DNA from: Fidelibacterota bacterium
Lineage (GTDB): Bacteria > Fidelibacterota > Fidelibacteria > Fidelibacterales > Fidelibacteraceae
NCBI GenBank assembly: GCA_028716785.1
Contig: JAQUPD010000002.1
Span: 45,085 to 109,084 of the forward strand
Direction of reading: 5' to 3'
Length of the DNA: 64,000 nucleotides
Below, one piece after another: positions 10,602-21,021 of this stretch (the first letter of the stretch is position 1; the number at the start of each line of letters is the position of its first letter). Position numbers and translations under genes: made by a program. The notes below the pieces were generated by a model. It worked only from the letters and a program-made list of their open reading frames with translations, did no database searches and had not been told where the DNA came from.

Positions 10602-11759
10602 TTAATTCTTTTTATTTAAATCTGTCAGACATTGTCGAATTCTGGCAAATCCTTCTTGAATTGATTTTTCATCTGTAGCAAAAGCAATTCGAATATATCC
10701 CTCACCTGTTTCTCCAAAATAAATACCCGGTACAACCGCTACTTTGTACTTTTCCAACAATAATTTTGAAAAATCGATACTCTTTATTTTCTTTTCACAA
10801 TATTCCTGATAATTAAAAAAGAGAAAATATCCCCCACGAGGTGCTGTGGACGCATAAAATTCATGTTGCATCAACAGGTCCCGCATTAATTTTTTGCGAT
10901 TTGCCAAAATAGAAAGAATCTTATCTCGTTGTTCTCTTCCAGTGCCTTCCAGTATTCGCATGGCAACACGCTGACTTATGGTAGGTGCACATGTTGTAGA
11001 ATAATTGCGCAAAAAATTTACCAAATCGATAACTTCTTCCGAGCCAATTATCCATCCTATACGCCAACCCGACATATCAAAAAGTTTTGATACGCTTGTA
11101 AAGGTAATAACATAAGGATTATAACCGGAAAGGGAAAAAGTTTTGCTTTCGTATGTGATTTCTCTGTATGATTCATCGACCATACAAAGAATTCCTTTAT
11201 CATGACACACATCAGCAATTGTATGGAGAACGTGTTTATCGATGACTTGACCTGTAGGATCCATGGGTGAATTGAGAATAATCATGCTGGTTTTAGGGGT
11301 CATAAATTTAGAAATTTGTTCTGGTAAAACAGGGTCTGGCTTATCAATTTGAATGGGATAGCGAATGGGCACGCACTCTGCAAGATTTACCACAACTTCA
11401 TAGCTGGGATTTCCAATGGCAGGGATCAAAATTTCATCTCCCGGCTCACTTAAGGCAACCACCCCTGAAAAAAGAGCTTCAGAAGCCCCTCCTGTTATAG
11501 AAACTTCATATCCTTCTTCGGGAAGATTGTTTTCTTGAGCAATTAATTTACGAAGTGGCAGCAATCCTGCAGGTTCTGTATAGGATAAATCTTCGGACAG
11601 GACAATTTCTTGCGCCGCATTGCGGATATTTGCGGGCATGGGGAAAAAGGGTTCAGACATAGAAAAATTAATTACATCGCGGGATATTTTATGGGTAATC
11701 GTCCACTGCCCGTAAAAAGATAGCTTTGATAACTGATAGATTTTTTTTCTTCCGATCAT
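10602..11759 (-). CDS. PLP-dependent aminotransferase class I/II
   Basis: ILNSPMDPTGQV, MVDESYREITYE, TFTSVSKLFDMSGWRIGWI (PLP lysine motif). Confidence 0.93.
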   Translation of the reverse strand: MIGRKKIYQLSKLSFYGQWTITHKISRDVINFSMSEPFFPMPANIRNAAQEIVLSEDLSYTEPAGLLPLRKLIAQENNLPEEGYEVSITGGASEALFSGVVALSEPGDEILIPAIGNPSYEVVVNLAECVPIRYPIQIDKPDPVLPEQISKFMTPKTSMIILNSPMDPTGQVIDKHVLHTIADVCHDKGILCMVDESYREITYESKTFSLSGYNPYVITFTSVSKLFDMSGWRIGWIIGSEEVIDLVNFLRNYSTTCAPTISQRVAMRILEGTGREQRDKILSILANRKKLMRDLLMQHEFYASTAPRGGYFLFFNYQEYCEKKIKSIDFSKLLLEKYKVAVVPGIYFGETGEGYIRIAFATDEKSIQEGFARIRQCLTDLNKKN

Positions 11760-11775
11760 AGATAGAAATATTTAC

Positions 11776-13419
11776 TCATTTATAAAGAGAACTTCCACCA
11801 ATAAATTCCCGAAGAATTGAAGTCGGCGGAATATCATCGGTAGGGATAGGTAAAAAGAGCTGAAGATATTTGCTTATGCGAACGGCTTCTGCCTTAACAC
11901 ATGATGTAATAGGAATTCCCTCTAAAAGAGGAAGAAGCTTATTTCTAAATACAGCCCATTCGTATTCTAAAGCACTATTAAACATCATATCCGCATGTTC
12001 TTGAAAAGGAAATATCCATTTTTCTTCACCGTGACGAACCATCGGCCAGCGTTTTAAGGTGCTTTCTACCGAATAGGCTCTAAATTTATAATCCCTAAGC
12101 ATGCGTCGTAAAAGACGCGTATCCGACGTGCTAATGCGATTATACACATTAAAGTTTAGCTGAGTTAATGCACTAATATAAATTTTAAAAATGCTTTCCG
12201 GATCAAGGTCTTTGGTCAATTCAGGATTAAGTCCGTGTATACCCTCGATAATCAAAACATCTTCTGGACTTAACGAAGTATATTCTTTCGACATTTCACG
12301 GCGACCAGTCTGAAAATTAAAATGAGGCAAAACAACTTTCTTTCCCCGTACCAAATCATTAAGATTCTCACTTAAAAGGTCTCGATCAATCATTTTCAGA
12401 TCTTCAAAGTCAATCTCGCCATTCTGATCAGGAGCAACCTTATCCCGATCAATATAGTAGTCATCCAGAGAAATATTTTTCACTTGAACACCATTAATGC
12501 GAAGCTGAATTGACAGACGTTTCATAAATGTTGTTTTTCCTGAAGATGAAGGACCTGCCACAAAAACAAAACTTACTTTTTCTCGTCGATAGGTAATTGC
12601 ATCCGCAATTTGTGCAATTTTTTTTTCGTGCAATGCTTCATAAAGATGAATAGCATCAACATAATCATTTTTTTCAATGTGTTCATTCAGATGATCGGTA
12701 AATTTAATTTGAAGTAATTCACCCCGCTTTTCACTTTCCTGAAAAATTGCAAAAAGTTTTGGAGATTCTAAAAAAGGAGGTAGAGAATCAGGATACATGC
12801 TATTAGGAAACTGAAGAACAAACCCATCATCATAGCTGTGTAAGCGGTAGTGTTTTAAATAACTTGTCCGAGGAATGAGGGGAGAGAGAAACCAATGAGG
12901 AATGCCACAAATATCATATACTGGAACCGTTTTAAAAGGGGCATATCTTAAAATTTTAAAGCGTCCTAAGGGAATTTTTTGAATTTCCTCAAGGGGGAGT
13001 ATTCGTTCTTCTAATTCAATATCTTCTTCAATAAGTGAGGACATTTTGGATGAAATTTTCAAGATATAATCATCAGGAAGGAATTCAGAGGAGAGGGGTT
13101 TGCAAAAAAATCCCTGGCTATAAGAGTGTTCTACAGAAATCGTAACCTTGGGGAAAAGGCTCTCTGCAGCACAGAGCATAATTGCCGTAGCACTCACTGC
13201 CATGGCATTTGAACCAGGGGGAGAAAAAATATCAAAAAAATCCACAACAGAAATTGAAGGAGGAATCATGGCATGTAAACTTTTAGGATTTCCATCAACA
13301 GCCATAATCAAAATTTTTTCAAACGACTCAGGAAAAATTTTTTGAGCAAGATCAATCCCTTTTACGGCATTTTTTTCACAATGCTCTACTGATTGTTCAC
13401 CATAGCGTATAAGCATCAC
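11776..13419 (-). CDS. Nucleoside (uridine) kinase with N-terminal TGS/SAD-like region
   Basis: Walker A VAGPSSSGKTTFMKRL, ISLDDYYIDRDKVAPDQNGEIDFEDL, VLIIEGIHGLNPELT; N-terminal HSYSQGFFCK resembles threonyl-tRNA-synthetase second-domain motifs common in this kinase family. Confidence 0.85.
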   Translation of the reverse strand: MMLIRYGEQSVEHCEKNAVKGIDLAQKIFPESFEKILIMAVDGNPKSLHAMIPPSISVVDFFDIFSPPGSNAMAVSATAIMLCAAESLFPKVTISVEHSYSQGFFCKPLSSEFLPDDYILKISSKMSSLIEEDIELEERILPLEEIQKIPLGRFKILRYAPFKTVPVYDICGIPHWFLSPLIPRTSYLKHYRLHSYDDGFVLQFPNSMYPDSLPPFLESPKLFAIFQESEKRGELLQIKFTDHLNEHIEKNDYVDAIHLYEALHEKKIAQIADAITYRREKVSFVFVAGPSSSGKTTFMKRLSIQLRINGVQVKNISLDDYYIDRDKVAPDQNGEIDFEDLKMIDRDLLSENLNDLVRGKKVVLPHFNFQTGRREMSKEYTSLSPEDVLIIEGIHGLNPELTKDLDPESIFKIYISALTQLNFNVYNRISTSDTRLLRRMLRDYKFRAYSVESTLKRWPMVRHGEEKWIFPFQEHADMMFNSALEYEWAVFRNKLLPLLEGIPITSCVKAEAVRISKYLQLFLPIPTDDIPPTSILREFIGGSSLYK

Positions 13420-14880
13420 TTATTCTTCCTTTATAAAATCTTGCCACCGAACATTCAGTTCTCGATTTGCTTTTCCTTCATCAAGTCGCAAAACGGGTGT
13501 TGTATAGGGAGCATTTTTAATATATTCAGGATTTTCATCTATTTCCTGATCTATTTTAAGCATAACATCGGCAAAATAGTCTAGGGATGCTTTACTCTCA
13601 GTTTCTGTTGGTTCAATCATCATGGCTTCGTGGACAATAAGAGGAAAATAAATGGTTGGTGCATGAACACCATAGTCTAAAAGACGCTTGGCAATGTCCA
13701 ACGTCCGTACCCCTTTTGCTTTTTGCCGATCACCAGCAAAAACACACTCATGCATTGGTGTTTTTGGATAAGCTAATTGATAAGCTTTCTCAAGGCGAGA
13801 TTTTAAATAATTGGCATTTATAATCGCTCCCCGTGATACCTCCTTGAGTCCTTGTTCTCCCAACATTCGGATATAAACCCACGCACGCAGAATAACACCA
13901 AAATTCCCAAAAAAACTATGAATTTTCCCAATAGAATCAGGTAAATCCCAATCAAAAAAATAGTTGCCCTCTTTTTCTCGAACAATGGGAACTGGTAAAT
14001 AAGGTAAGAGGTGTTCAGTAACACCAATAGGACCACTGCCAGGTCCACCGCCACCATGAGGTGTAGAAAAGGTTTTATGCAAATTCAAATGCGTAATGTC
14101 AAAACCAGCTTTTGCCGTTTTAACAATCCCCAACAGCGCATTCATGTTTGCACCATCCATATACATCAATCCATCAACGTCATGGATTAGCTGACTAATT
14201 TCCAGCACGCGCTCTTCAAAAAGACCTAATGTGTTTGGATTTGTCAACATAAATCCTGCAACATCTTCTGAAAGTTTTTTCTTTAAATCCTCAAGATCAA
14301 CAAGTCCCTCTGCAGTTGATTGGACTGTTTCAGCATGAAAGCCACCGATCACGACTGATGCTGGATTGGTTCCATGCGCCGAATCAGGTATGAGAATAAT
14401 TTTTTTCTTGTTGCCCTTTTTTTGGTGATACTGACGCATTATCATGACACCTGTCAGTTCACCATGAGAGCCTGCAGCAGGTTGCAAAGTAAAACCAGCC
14501 ATGCCAGTAAGTGTGCAAAGAAATTTTTCAACATCCTTATAAATTCTTAGAGCTCCTTGAACCGTTTGTACCCCTTGAAGAGGATGAAGTTCTGTGAACT
14601 CCGACATATTTGCAATTGCTTCATTTATTTTAGGATTATATTTCATTGTGCACGAACCCAGGGGATAAATTGCTTTATCCACATGATGGTTCATGACAGA
14701 AAGATTCACAAAATGTCGAACCACTTCAGGAATACTCACCTGGGGCAAGTCAGGTGGGGTTTTCCGTAAATAGTCAGAAGGAAAATATGCTTCAAGTTTC
14801 TTTTCTTCCACATCACAGGCTGGAAAACGAACACCTTCTTTCCCTTCACGGGATAATTCACTTAATAATGCTTGATTCAT
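13420..14880 (-). CDS. gcvPB: Glycine dehydrogenase (decarboxylating) subunit 2
   Basis: YPLGSCTMKYNPKINE, DGANMNALLG, HLNLHKTFSTPHGGGGPGSGPIGV. Subunit 1 is not in this window. Confidence 0.95.
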   Translation of the reverse strand: MNQALLSELSREGKEGVRFPACDVEEKKLEAYFPSDYLRKTPPDLPQVSIPEVVRHFVNLSVMNHHVDKAIYPLGSCTMKYNPKINEAIANMSEFTELHPLQGVQTVQGALRIYKDVEKFLCTLTGMAGFTLQPAAGSHGELTGVMIMRQYHQKKGNKKKIILIPDSAHGTNPASVVIGGFHAETVQSTAEGLVDLEDLKKKLSEDVAGFMLTNPNTLGLFEERVLEISQLIHDVDGLMYMDGANMNALLGIVKTAKAGFDITHLNLHKTFSTPHGGGGPGSGPIGVTEHLLPYLPVPIVREKEGNYFFDWDLPDSIGKIHSFFGNFGVILRAWVYIRMLGEQGLKEVSRGAIINANYLKSRLEKAYQLAYPKTPMHECVFAGDRQKAKGVRTLDIAKRLLDYGVHAPTIYFPLIVHEAMMIEPTETESKASLDYFADVMLKIDQEIDENPEYIKNAPYTTPVLRLDEGKANRELNVRWQDFIKEE

Positions 14881-17498
14881 TATTCACCTGCTCTTTTTAC
14901 AAACGTAACCGCTTTCTTTAAAATATCCTCAAAATTGGTGGACTTTTTGCCACCTGCAATTGCCATATGAGGACGTCCACCTCCTCCACCCCCTAATTCT
15001 TGACCAATCCTTTTTGCAAGTTTACCTGCGTGGTATCCTTTTTTCACAAGATCTTCTGTCACTACACACAAAACCTGACTAGTAGAATCATTTTCCATCC
15101 CTAAAAAAACAATACCCGATTTAAGGTTTTCACGAACTTTATCACCAAGGTGTTTTAATTCATCTATAGAATTTACATCAACAACTGCCGTATACACAGG
15201 AATTGATCCCACAAACTCAGGATTTTTCAAATATTCACCCATAGAACCTACCAGATAGTGGGCTTTTAACACTTTTGTTTCTTTTTCAAGACTTTTTACC
15301 TGGTTAATCAGTGATTCAACTTTTGATGCAAGGGTTTTAGGATTTGCTTTTAATAAAGAAGAAAGATTTTCAACTACCTCTTGCCATTGATCTAAAATTT
15401 GGTGAGCTGTTTTTCCTGTTACGGCTTCAATCCGCCGAACACCACTGGCTATGCTGCTCTCATTTAAAATGATGAAATACCCAATATCTCCCGTTGCTTT
15501 TACATGGGTCCCACCACATAATTCAAAGGAAATATCATCAACCTTAACGGTGCGCACTTTATTGCCATATTTTTCGCCAAAAAGAGCAGTGGCACCCTGC
15601 TTTATCGCTTCCTGATAAGACATATACCTTATGGTGACTGGGATATTTGAAAGAATAGCATCATTGACAAAATCTTGAATTTTTTTCAATTCCTCGGAGG
15701 TAACTTTTCGGGGAAAATTAAAATCAAACCGCAAATTTGTTGGACTCACATAACTTCCTGCCTGGTGGACATGAGTTCCTAAAACGTAACGCAGGGCTGC
15801 GTGAAGCAAGTGGGTTCCTGTATGATTCCTTGCTGTTGCCTGACGCAATGTTTCATCAACATGTAATTGTGCCGTTAACATCAAATCTTCATGGGGAATT
15901 TTTTCATCTACAATATGGATAAACTGATTCCCTTCTTTTTGAGTATCACAAATTCGATATTTCTTATTCCCAAAAATTATAAAACCACAATCACCTATTT
16001 GTCCCCCCGATTCAGCATAAAAGGGCGTTTTATCAAAAACCAAAAAGGTTTTATCCTCGCGATAGGAAAATTTGATAAGAGTTGCCTGACTGTTAAGGGT
16101 CTCATAGCCTACAAATTCTGTCTCTTTCGCTGCTTTCTCAGGGTCTAACAGAACCCAGTTGCTAAAGGATATAGAGCTCTCTTTAAAGGATCCTGCTTGT
16201 CGAGCTCGTTTTTTTTGCTCTTCCATCAGTTTGTAGAAGGCTCCTTCGTCAATTTGAAACCCCTTTTCCTCTGCTAACAGGCGCGTAAGATCCACAGGAA
16301 ATCCATAGGTATCATAAAGTTTAAAAACATCCTCACCCGGAAGAATTTTCATCTTATTTTTATTTGCCTTTAAAACAGTATCCTCAAAAATCGCAAGTCC
16401 TCGATCCAATGTTTGCAAAAAGGAATTTTCTTCATTTTTTAAAACAGAAGCAATGTGAGCCTCGTGTTTTATCAATTCAGGGTAGGCATCTCCCATTATT
16501 TTAGCCACACCTGGCACCAACATATAAAGAAAAGGATCATTCAAGCCAATCTTTTTTCCATAGCGTGCAGCGCGGCGAAGAATTCTTCTTAGGACATACC
16601 CTCTTCCTTCATTAGACGGCACAACCCCATCAGCAATACAAAAAGAAAGCATCCTCACATGATCAGCAATAACCCGAAAAGGCATCCCTTCTGGACCCCT
16701 ATCATACAATTTTCCACAAAGGGATTCAATCTTATAAATGATTTCCTTGAAAAGATCTGTTTCATAATTGCTTGAAACTCCATTTAGTACACCGAGTAAC
16801 CGTTCAAAACCAGCACCCGTATCCACATGTTTATTGGAAAGTGAATGAAGAAGTCCCTTTTCATCCCGAAAATACTGAATAAACACTAAATTCCAGAGTT
16901 CGATGTATCGAGGATCACCCATATTAATTCGGCTGGCATCGATGCCATCTTTCAAAGATCCACGATAATAATGAATTTCTGAACATGGTCCGCACGGACC
17001 GGTATTCCCCATATCCCAAAAATTATCTTTTTCACCAAAACGAAGAATTTTGGATTCAGGTAATCCAGATATTTTTTTCCACAAGTCATAAGATTCATCA
17101 TCATCATAAAAGACCGTTGCAAAAAGTCTTTCTTTAGGTAAATTCCAGACATCGGTCAACAGTTCCCATGCCCATTCGATTGCCTCAGCTTTATAATAAT
17201 CGCCAAAACTCCAATTCCCAAGCATTTCAAAAAAAGTGTGGTGATAATCATCTTTCCCCACTTCTTCCAAATCATTATGCTTACCGCTAACACGAATACA
17301 TTTTTGAACGTTAACAACCCTGGAAGCTATGGGTTCTTCCTGTCCTAAAAAAACAGCTTTAAACTGATTCATGCCAGCATTTGTAAATAAAAGAGAGGGA
17401 TCATTTTCAGGGATAACCGATGAACTGGGGACTTCTATATGGCCATGTTGTTTAACAAAAAAATCAAGAAAGCTCCGGCGAAGTTTTTGTGATTTCAT
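14880..17498 (-). CDS. alaS: Alanyl-tRNA synthetase
   Basis: SSSVIPENDPSLLFTNAGMNQFK, NTGPCGPCSEIHY, HTGTHLLHAALR, ELCGGTHVKATGDIG, GGGGGGRPHMAIAGG. Confidence 0.98.
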   Translation of the reverse strand: MKSQKLRRSFLDFFVKQHGHIEVPSSSVIPENDPSLLFTNAGMNQFKAVFLGQEEPIASRVVNVQKCIRVSGKHNDLEEVGKDDYHHTFFEMLGNWSFGDYYKAEAIEWAWELLTDVWNLPKERLFATVFYDDDESYDLWKKISGLPESKILRFGEKDNFWDMGNTGPCGPCSEIHYYRGSLKDGIDASRINMGDPRYIELWNLVFIQYFRDEKGLLHSLSNKHVDTGAGFERLLGVLNGVSSNYETDLFKEIIYKIESLCGKLYDRGPEGMPFRVIADHVRMLSFCIADGVVPSNEGRGYVLRRILRRAARYGKKIGLNDPFLYMLVPGVAKIMGDAYPELIKHEAHIASVLKNEENSFLQTLDRGLAIFEDTVLKANKNKMKILPGEDVFKLYDTYGFPVDLTRLLAEEKGFQIDEGAFYKLMEEQKKRARQAGSFKESSISFSNWVLLDPEKAAKETEFVGYETLNSQATLIKFSYREDKTFLVFDKTPFYAESGGQIGDCGFIIFGNKKYRICDTQKEGNQFIHIVDEKIPHEDLMLTAQLHVDETLRQATARNHTGTHLLHAALRYVLGTHVHQAGSYVSPTNLRFDFNFPRKVTSEELKKIQDFVNDAILSNIPVTIRYMSYQEAIKQGATALFGEKYGNKVRTVKVDDISFELCGGTHVKATGDIGYFIILNESSIASGVRRIEAVTGKTAHQILDQWQEVVENLSSLLKANPKTLASKVESLINQVKSLEKETKVLKAHYLVGSMGEYLKNPEFVGSIPVYTAVVDVNSIDELKHLGDKVRENLKSGIVFLGMENDSTSQVLCVVTEDLVKKGYHAGKLAKRIGQELGGGGGGRPHMAIAGGKKSTNFEDILKKAVTFVKRAGE

Positions 17499-17592
17499 TA
17501 TCTTGAGATATCCTTTCAGTTGATCATCAGAGTGATTAATGTAAGAAGTGTGTAAGAATATTACAAATCAAAGCGAAGGGGTTTTATCCTGT

Positions 17593-19965
17593 TTATTGTA
17601 CAGCAAATTTTACTGTTTTATTTTCACCATTCACATTATACATAAAAAGATAATAGACGCCGCGACGAATGGGATTTCCATCTTCAAGGCGGCCATCCCA
17701 GATAATTTGTCGACCATAATGAAAGGGAGAAGAGGGATCGATGGTAAAAAGAACATCACCTCCAAGGGTAACAACTTTAACTGTGGTTTGATCGGGAAGT
17801 CCGTCAATAATAAGCCGATTATGAATTCTTGAATTAAAGGGTTGAGGATAAACCTTAATCGCTGAAGTTCCTTTTATTTCCTCAGCCCAGGGTGTTTCAA
17901 CAATATTAATACCACCGGCTGTAGCAAGATATGCCTTGCCTGTTTTTGCATCAAAAGCTGCATCGGCCACAAAAGAATCTAACAATGGGGAATTCTCAGG
18001 TGTATAGCCATATCCGCTGTTTAACCACAAATTGTTGAATAAATAAACTTTAATTCCGCCATCACTGGTCAAAAGCCATTTGTTGTTTCGGCTATCAATG
18101 CGGACTTTTGTAATATTGGCATTTGAAACAGCAGGTAAGGGAGACGAAATATTGCTTACGATATCCTCAAGAAAACGGGTAACGGAAACAGGGGAAATGA
18201 TGCTCTGAATTCCTCCGGATGTTACCACCCAAATTGTCCCATCCGGTGCGGTATCAATACTAAGCACATTATTATTTACAAGTCCATGAGTAGAAGTAAT
18301 TCGATACCACATATCTCTTCGATAGTCATAAACTGCAATTCCTCCTTGAGTAATAGGATCATTTTGCGGATGACTTTGAAGTCCAATCCACAACCTATCA
18401 AAATGATCGGTCGTCATTTCCGTAGGAAGGACTTCCAAAGCATTTTCCGAACTTGTTACGGAATATTTTTCAATGGATCCATCAGGTTTAAAGCGAACCA
18501 AGGGTTCCTGATTGGCAGCATGGGCATTTGCAACCCAAATAGAGCCATCTTTGGTTTCAGTAATCCCCCGTAAAACAAGATATCGTGATTCACCTCCTAC
18601 AGACGCTTCAGATCCATGAAAAACATCGTTGGTTGTGTCTATCATGGTATAATCAGAATAATCATTTCTATTGATCACAAGCAGAGGGCCTGGCTTAACA
18701 ACCGGATCATAATTCAGGCGCGGATAATCAATATAAAATCCTTCAAATGTCGCATATAAATAGCCATTATTTGCGACATGAATATCATAAATTTTTGTGC
18801 TGGTTGATATAATTGCTGTATAAGCCAAGGTATCAGCACTAAATGTTTCAATGGATTCATGAGCATGAATGTACGTTAGAGTATCTGAACGAATAAGATT
18901 GTGCCAGCTACCCAAAATGGGTCTATAAATACTAACTCCATGATTATTTGCAAAATATACATTGCCATCTGCATCTACATCAACTGCTGTATAAAAGGAG
19001 GAAAATGGAGAATTTGGTAAAATTCTCTGAGAAAAACCTTTTTCGGCATTGTATAGGTGAATCCCTTTATTCTGTTCTGCTAAAATCAATGTATCCCCAA
19101 CAACGATAGCATCATTTAAGGGCTGTGGACTAGAATAGGCAAGTCGCCACTGGTTATTTTCCAATGTATACATCCCCCATCGATCAGCAATCATAAGGGT
19201 GTTATTATGGACCAAAAATCTTAACGGGGTATTTCCCTGATAACCCGAAAGGGAAACCCACGTTGAATCGTCAAAACGTTGAATTTCGCGGGATCGTGCT
19301 GCATAAAGGACATCGTTGTATTCAAAAAGTAGGGAGGCATTTCCCTCTTTTATTTTGTGCCATTGAGAGGCTGGTTTTAAGTTAGAAGATTTGCGATTTC
19401 CAGCATAGACATTTCTTGAAGAAGAGAATAAAATGAATGAATCGTTCACAGCAACATCATAAATATTATCAACAACCTCTGGAAAATTTTCATAGGTATC
19501 CCGAAATGCAACATAGTCAGCTGCAGTATTAAAATGTGCGAGTCCATAGGTAAGCCCTTTTTTATAGGCTATAATTACATCATTTTCCTCTCCTGCTATT
19601 GTCAAAATCTGGTCAAATCCAAAAGAAAAAGATTGAACAGTTCCATTTGCCATTTTACAGGTAATTGTAGCAGGTGCATGATCATAGCCAATCCATAAAT
19701 GATTGTGATCATCTAAAAATAAGCTGGATATTTTTATATGATCCAAAAAATCGATATTTGTCAAAACTTCAGTCGAAAGATCGCGAACATCAAAAGATAA
19801 AAGTCCACCATCTGTTGCCCCATAAATTGTTTTATCTTGAAGAAAAATTTTTTTCACATTTATAATAGGTCCAACCGATTGCCAATCTCCTACAGCACCT
19901 TTAAGAAGAGACATGCAAGGAAAAAAAACAAAAATCAGTAGATATTTAAAATACTTTTTCCCCAT
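17593..19965 (-). CDS. Secreted beta-propeller-like protein with FlgD/T9SS-type C-terminal domain
   Basis: Signal peptide; propeller-like repeats (DGSIWVANAHA, DRLWIGLQSHP, DGTIWVVTSGGIQS); C-terminal KVYPQPFN...DGRLEDGNPIRRGVYYLFMYNVNGENKTVKFAVQ. Confidence 0.75.
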   Translation of the reverse strand: MGKKYFKYLLIFVFFPCMSLLKGAVGDWQSVGPIINVKKIFLQDKTIYGATDGGLLSFDVRDLSTEVLTNIDFLDHIKISSLFLDDHNHLWIGYDHAPATITCKMANGTVQSFSFGFDQILTIAGEENDVIIAYKKGLTYGLAHFNTAADYVAFRDTYENFPEVVDNIYDVAVNDSFILFSSSRNVYAGNRKSSNLKPASQWHKIKEGNASLLFEYNDVLYAARSREIQRFDDSTWVSLSGYQGNTPLRFLVHNNTLMIADRWGMYTLENNQWRLAYSSPQPLNDAIVVGDTLILAEQNKGIHLYNAEKGFSQRILPNSPFSSFYTAVDVDADGNVYFANNHGVSIYRPILGSWHNLIRSDTLTYIHAHESIETFSADTLAYTAIISTSTKIYDIHVANNGYLYATFEGFYIDYPRLNYDPVVKPGPLLVINRNDYSDYTMIDTTNDVFHGSEASVGGESRYLVLRGITETKDGSIWVANAHAANQEPLVRFKPDGSIEKYSVTSSENALEVLPTEMTTDHFDRLWIGLQSHPQNDPITQGGIAVYDYRRDMWYRITSTHGLVNNNVLSIDTAPDGTIWVVTSGGIQSIISPVSVTRFLEDIVSNISSPLPAVSNANITKVRIDSRNNKWLLTSDGGIKVYLFNNLWLNSGYGYTPENSPLLDSFVADAAFDAKTGKAYLATAGGINIVETPWAEEIKGTSAIKVYPQPFNSRIHNRLIIDGLPDQTTVKVVTLGGDVLFTIDPSSPFHYGRQIIWDGRLEDGNPIRRGVYYLFMYNVNGENKTVKFAVQ

Positions 19966-20030
19966 TCAAATCCTAATTCTCTTTTATATGCACAAGCAAC
20001 GTTATTGTTCGAAGCGAGAAGAATTTTACG

Positions 20031-20909
20031 TTATTCTTTTACGATAAAACTATCTGACTGATACTTATCAAGAAGATACTTCCTGTCATTCTGGGCACTT
20101 TCTCTGTCTTTATAATTCCCAACCCATACGACATACAACGTACCGTTTTCAGTTGCGCGGACACGAAGAGAAACAGGGAATCCTTCCTTTACAAAAAAAT
20201 TACGTAATTCTTCGGCATTTGACTTTTGTGAAAAGGCCCCTACTTGCAAATGATACGGAAGAGAGTGTGTGGGTACATCCAGCTTGGGTGTCTCTTTTGT
20301 ATCTTGTGTTTCTTCCGTTGGATAATGGGAAAGAACCTCCCTTTCACTCAGGATTTTATTTGCTTCATTTAAATTAAGAATAATTTTTGAAGGATTTTTA
20401 TCTTGAGGCGCTGTTGCCAAATCGGGAAGATTATCAACAAGCCTGCTTTCAAGAAGCATAAAATACCTGTCCTCAGAAATGTAAGAATCACGAAGGAGTG
20501 CTTTCTCCAGGAGTCCTTCGGCAAGAACACGATTTCCCGAGGATAAATAATAATCTGCAAGGAGCAAAAGCGCCCAGTTTGATTCAGCCTCAGTCCCATA
20601 TTTCCGGATATAGTCTTGAGCCTTTCGAGCAGCAGACAATCCATCTGTATCTAAAACTATATCCAACAACTGAACATTTTTATCATTGGAAGCATATTCT
20701 TTATACACATTCAAATATTTCCGCAATTCACCAGAATCTTCACCCTTCATTATCTCTTGGATGTCAAAGGCTTGCTGAGCAAAGACTATTGAAAATCCTC
20801 CCAGAAGGATAAGGATAATTTTTTTCATCATGATATAAAAATAAAGAATCTTTCGGATATGAACATCAAGAAAAAAGCAATAGGTGTTCCCACTTGCAAC
20901 AAATAACAC
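20031..20909 (-). CDS. SPOR domain-containing protein
   Basis: C-terminal YHLQVGAFSQKSNAEELRNFFVKEGFPVSLRV...YVVWVGNYKDRESAQNDRKYL. True start is probably the internal MMKKIILILLGG (signal peptide). Confidence 0.85.
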   Translation of the reverse strand: MLFVASGNTYCFFLDVHIRKILYFYIMMKKIILILLGGFSIVFAQQAFDIQEIMKGEDSGELRKYLNVYKEYASNDKNVQLLDIVLDTDGLSAARKAQDYIRKYGTEAESNWALLLLADYYLSSGNRVLAEGLLEKALLRDSYISEDRYFMLLESRLVDNLPDLATAPQDKNPSKIILNLNEANKILSEREVLSHYPTEETQDTKETPKLDVPTHSLPYHLQVGAFSQKSNAEELRNFFVKEGFPVSLRVRATENGTLYVVWVGNYKDRESAQNDRKYLLDKYQSDSFIVKE

Positions 20910-21021
20910 GGAACTATCAAAAAATAAGATTAAACAGAATTCTCTTTAAAAAACACTCTCCTCTTAAAATATTGAAGCAGCAATAAAAAAGCTTTTTTTA
21001 AGAGTACTTTTGGAGGATCTT

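Noticed and set aside
20984-20999. aaaaaagctttttt-like palindrome as a terminator after hutI
   Set aside because: Stem is almost wholly A-T with only a GC core; too weak to call.
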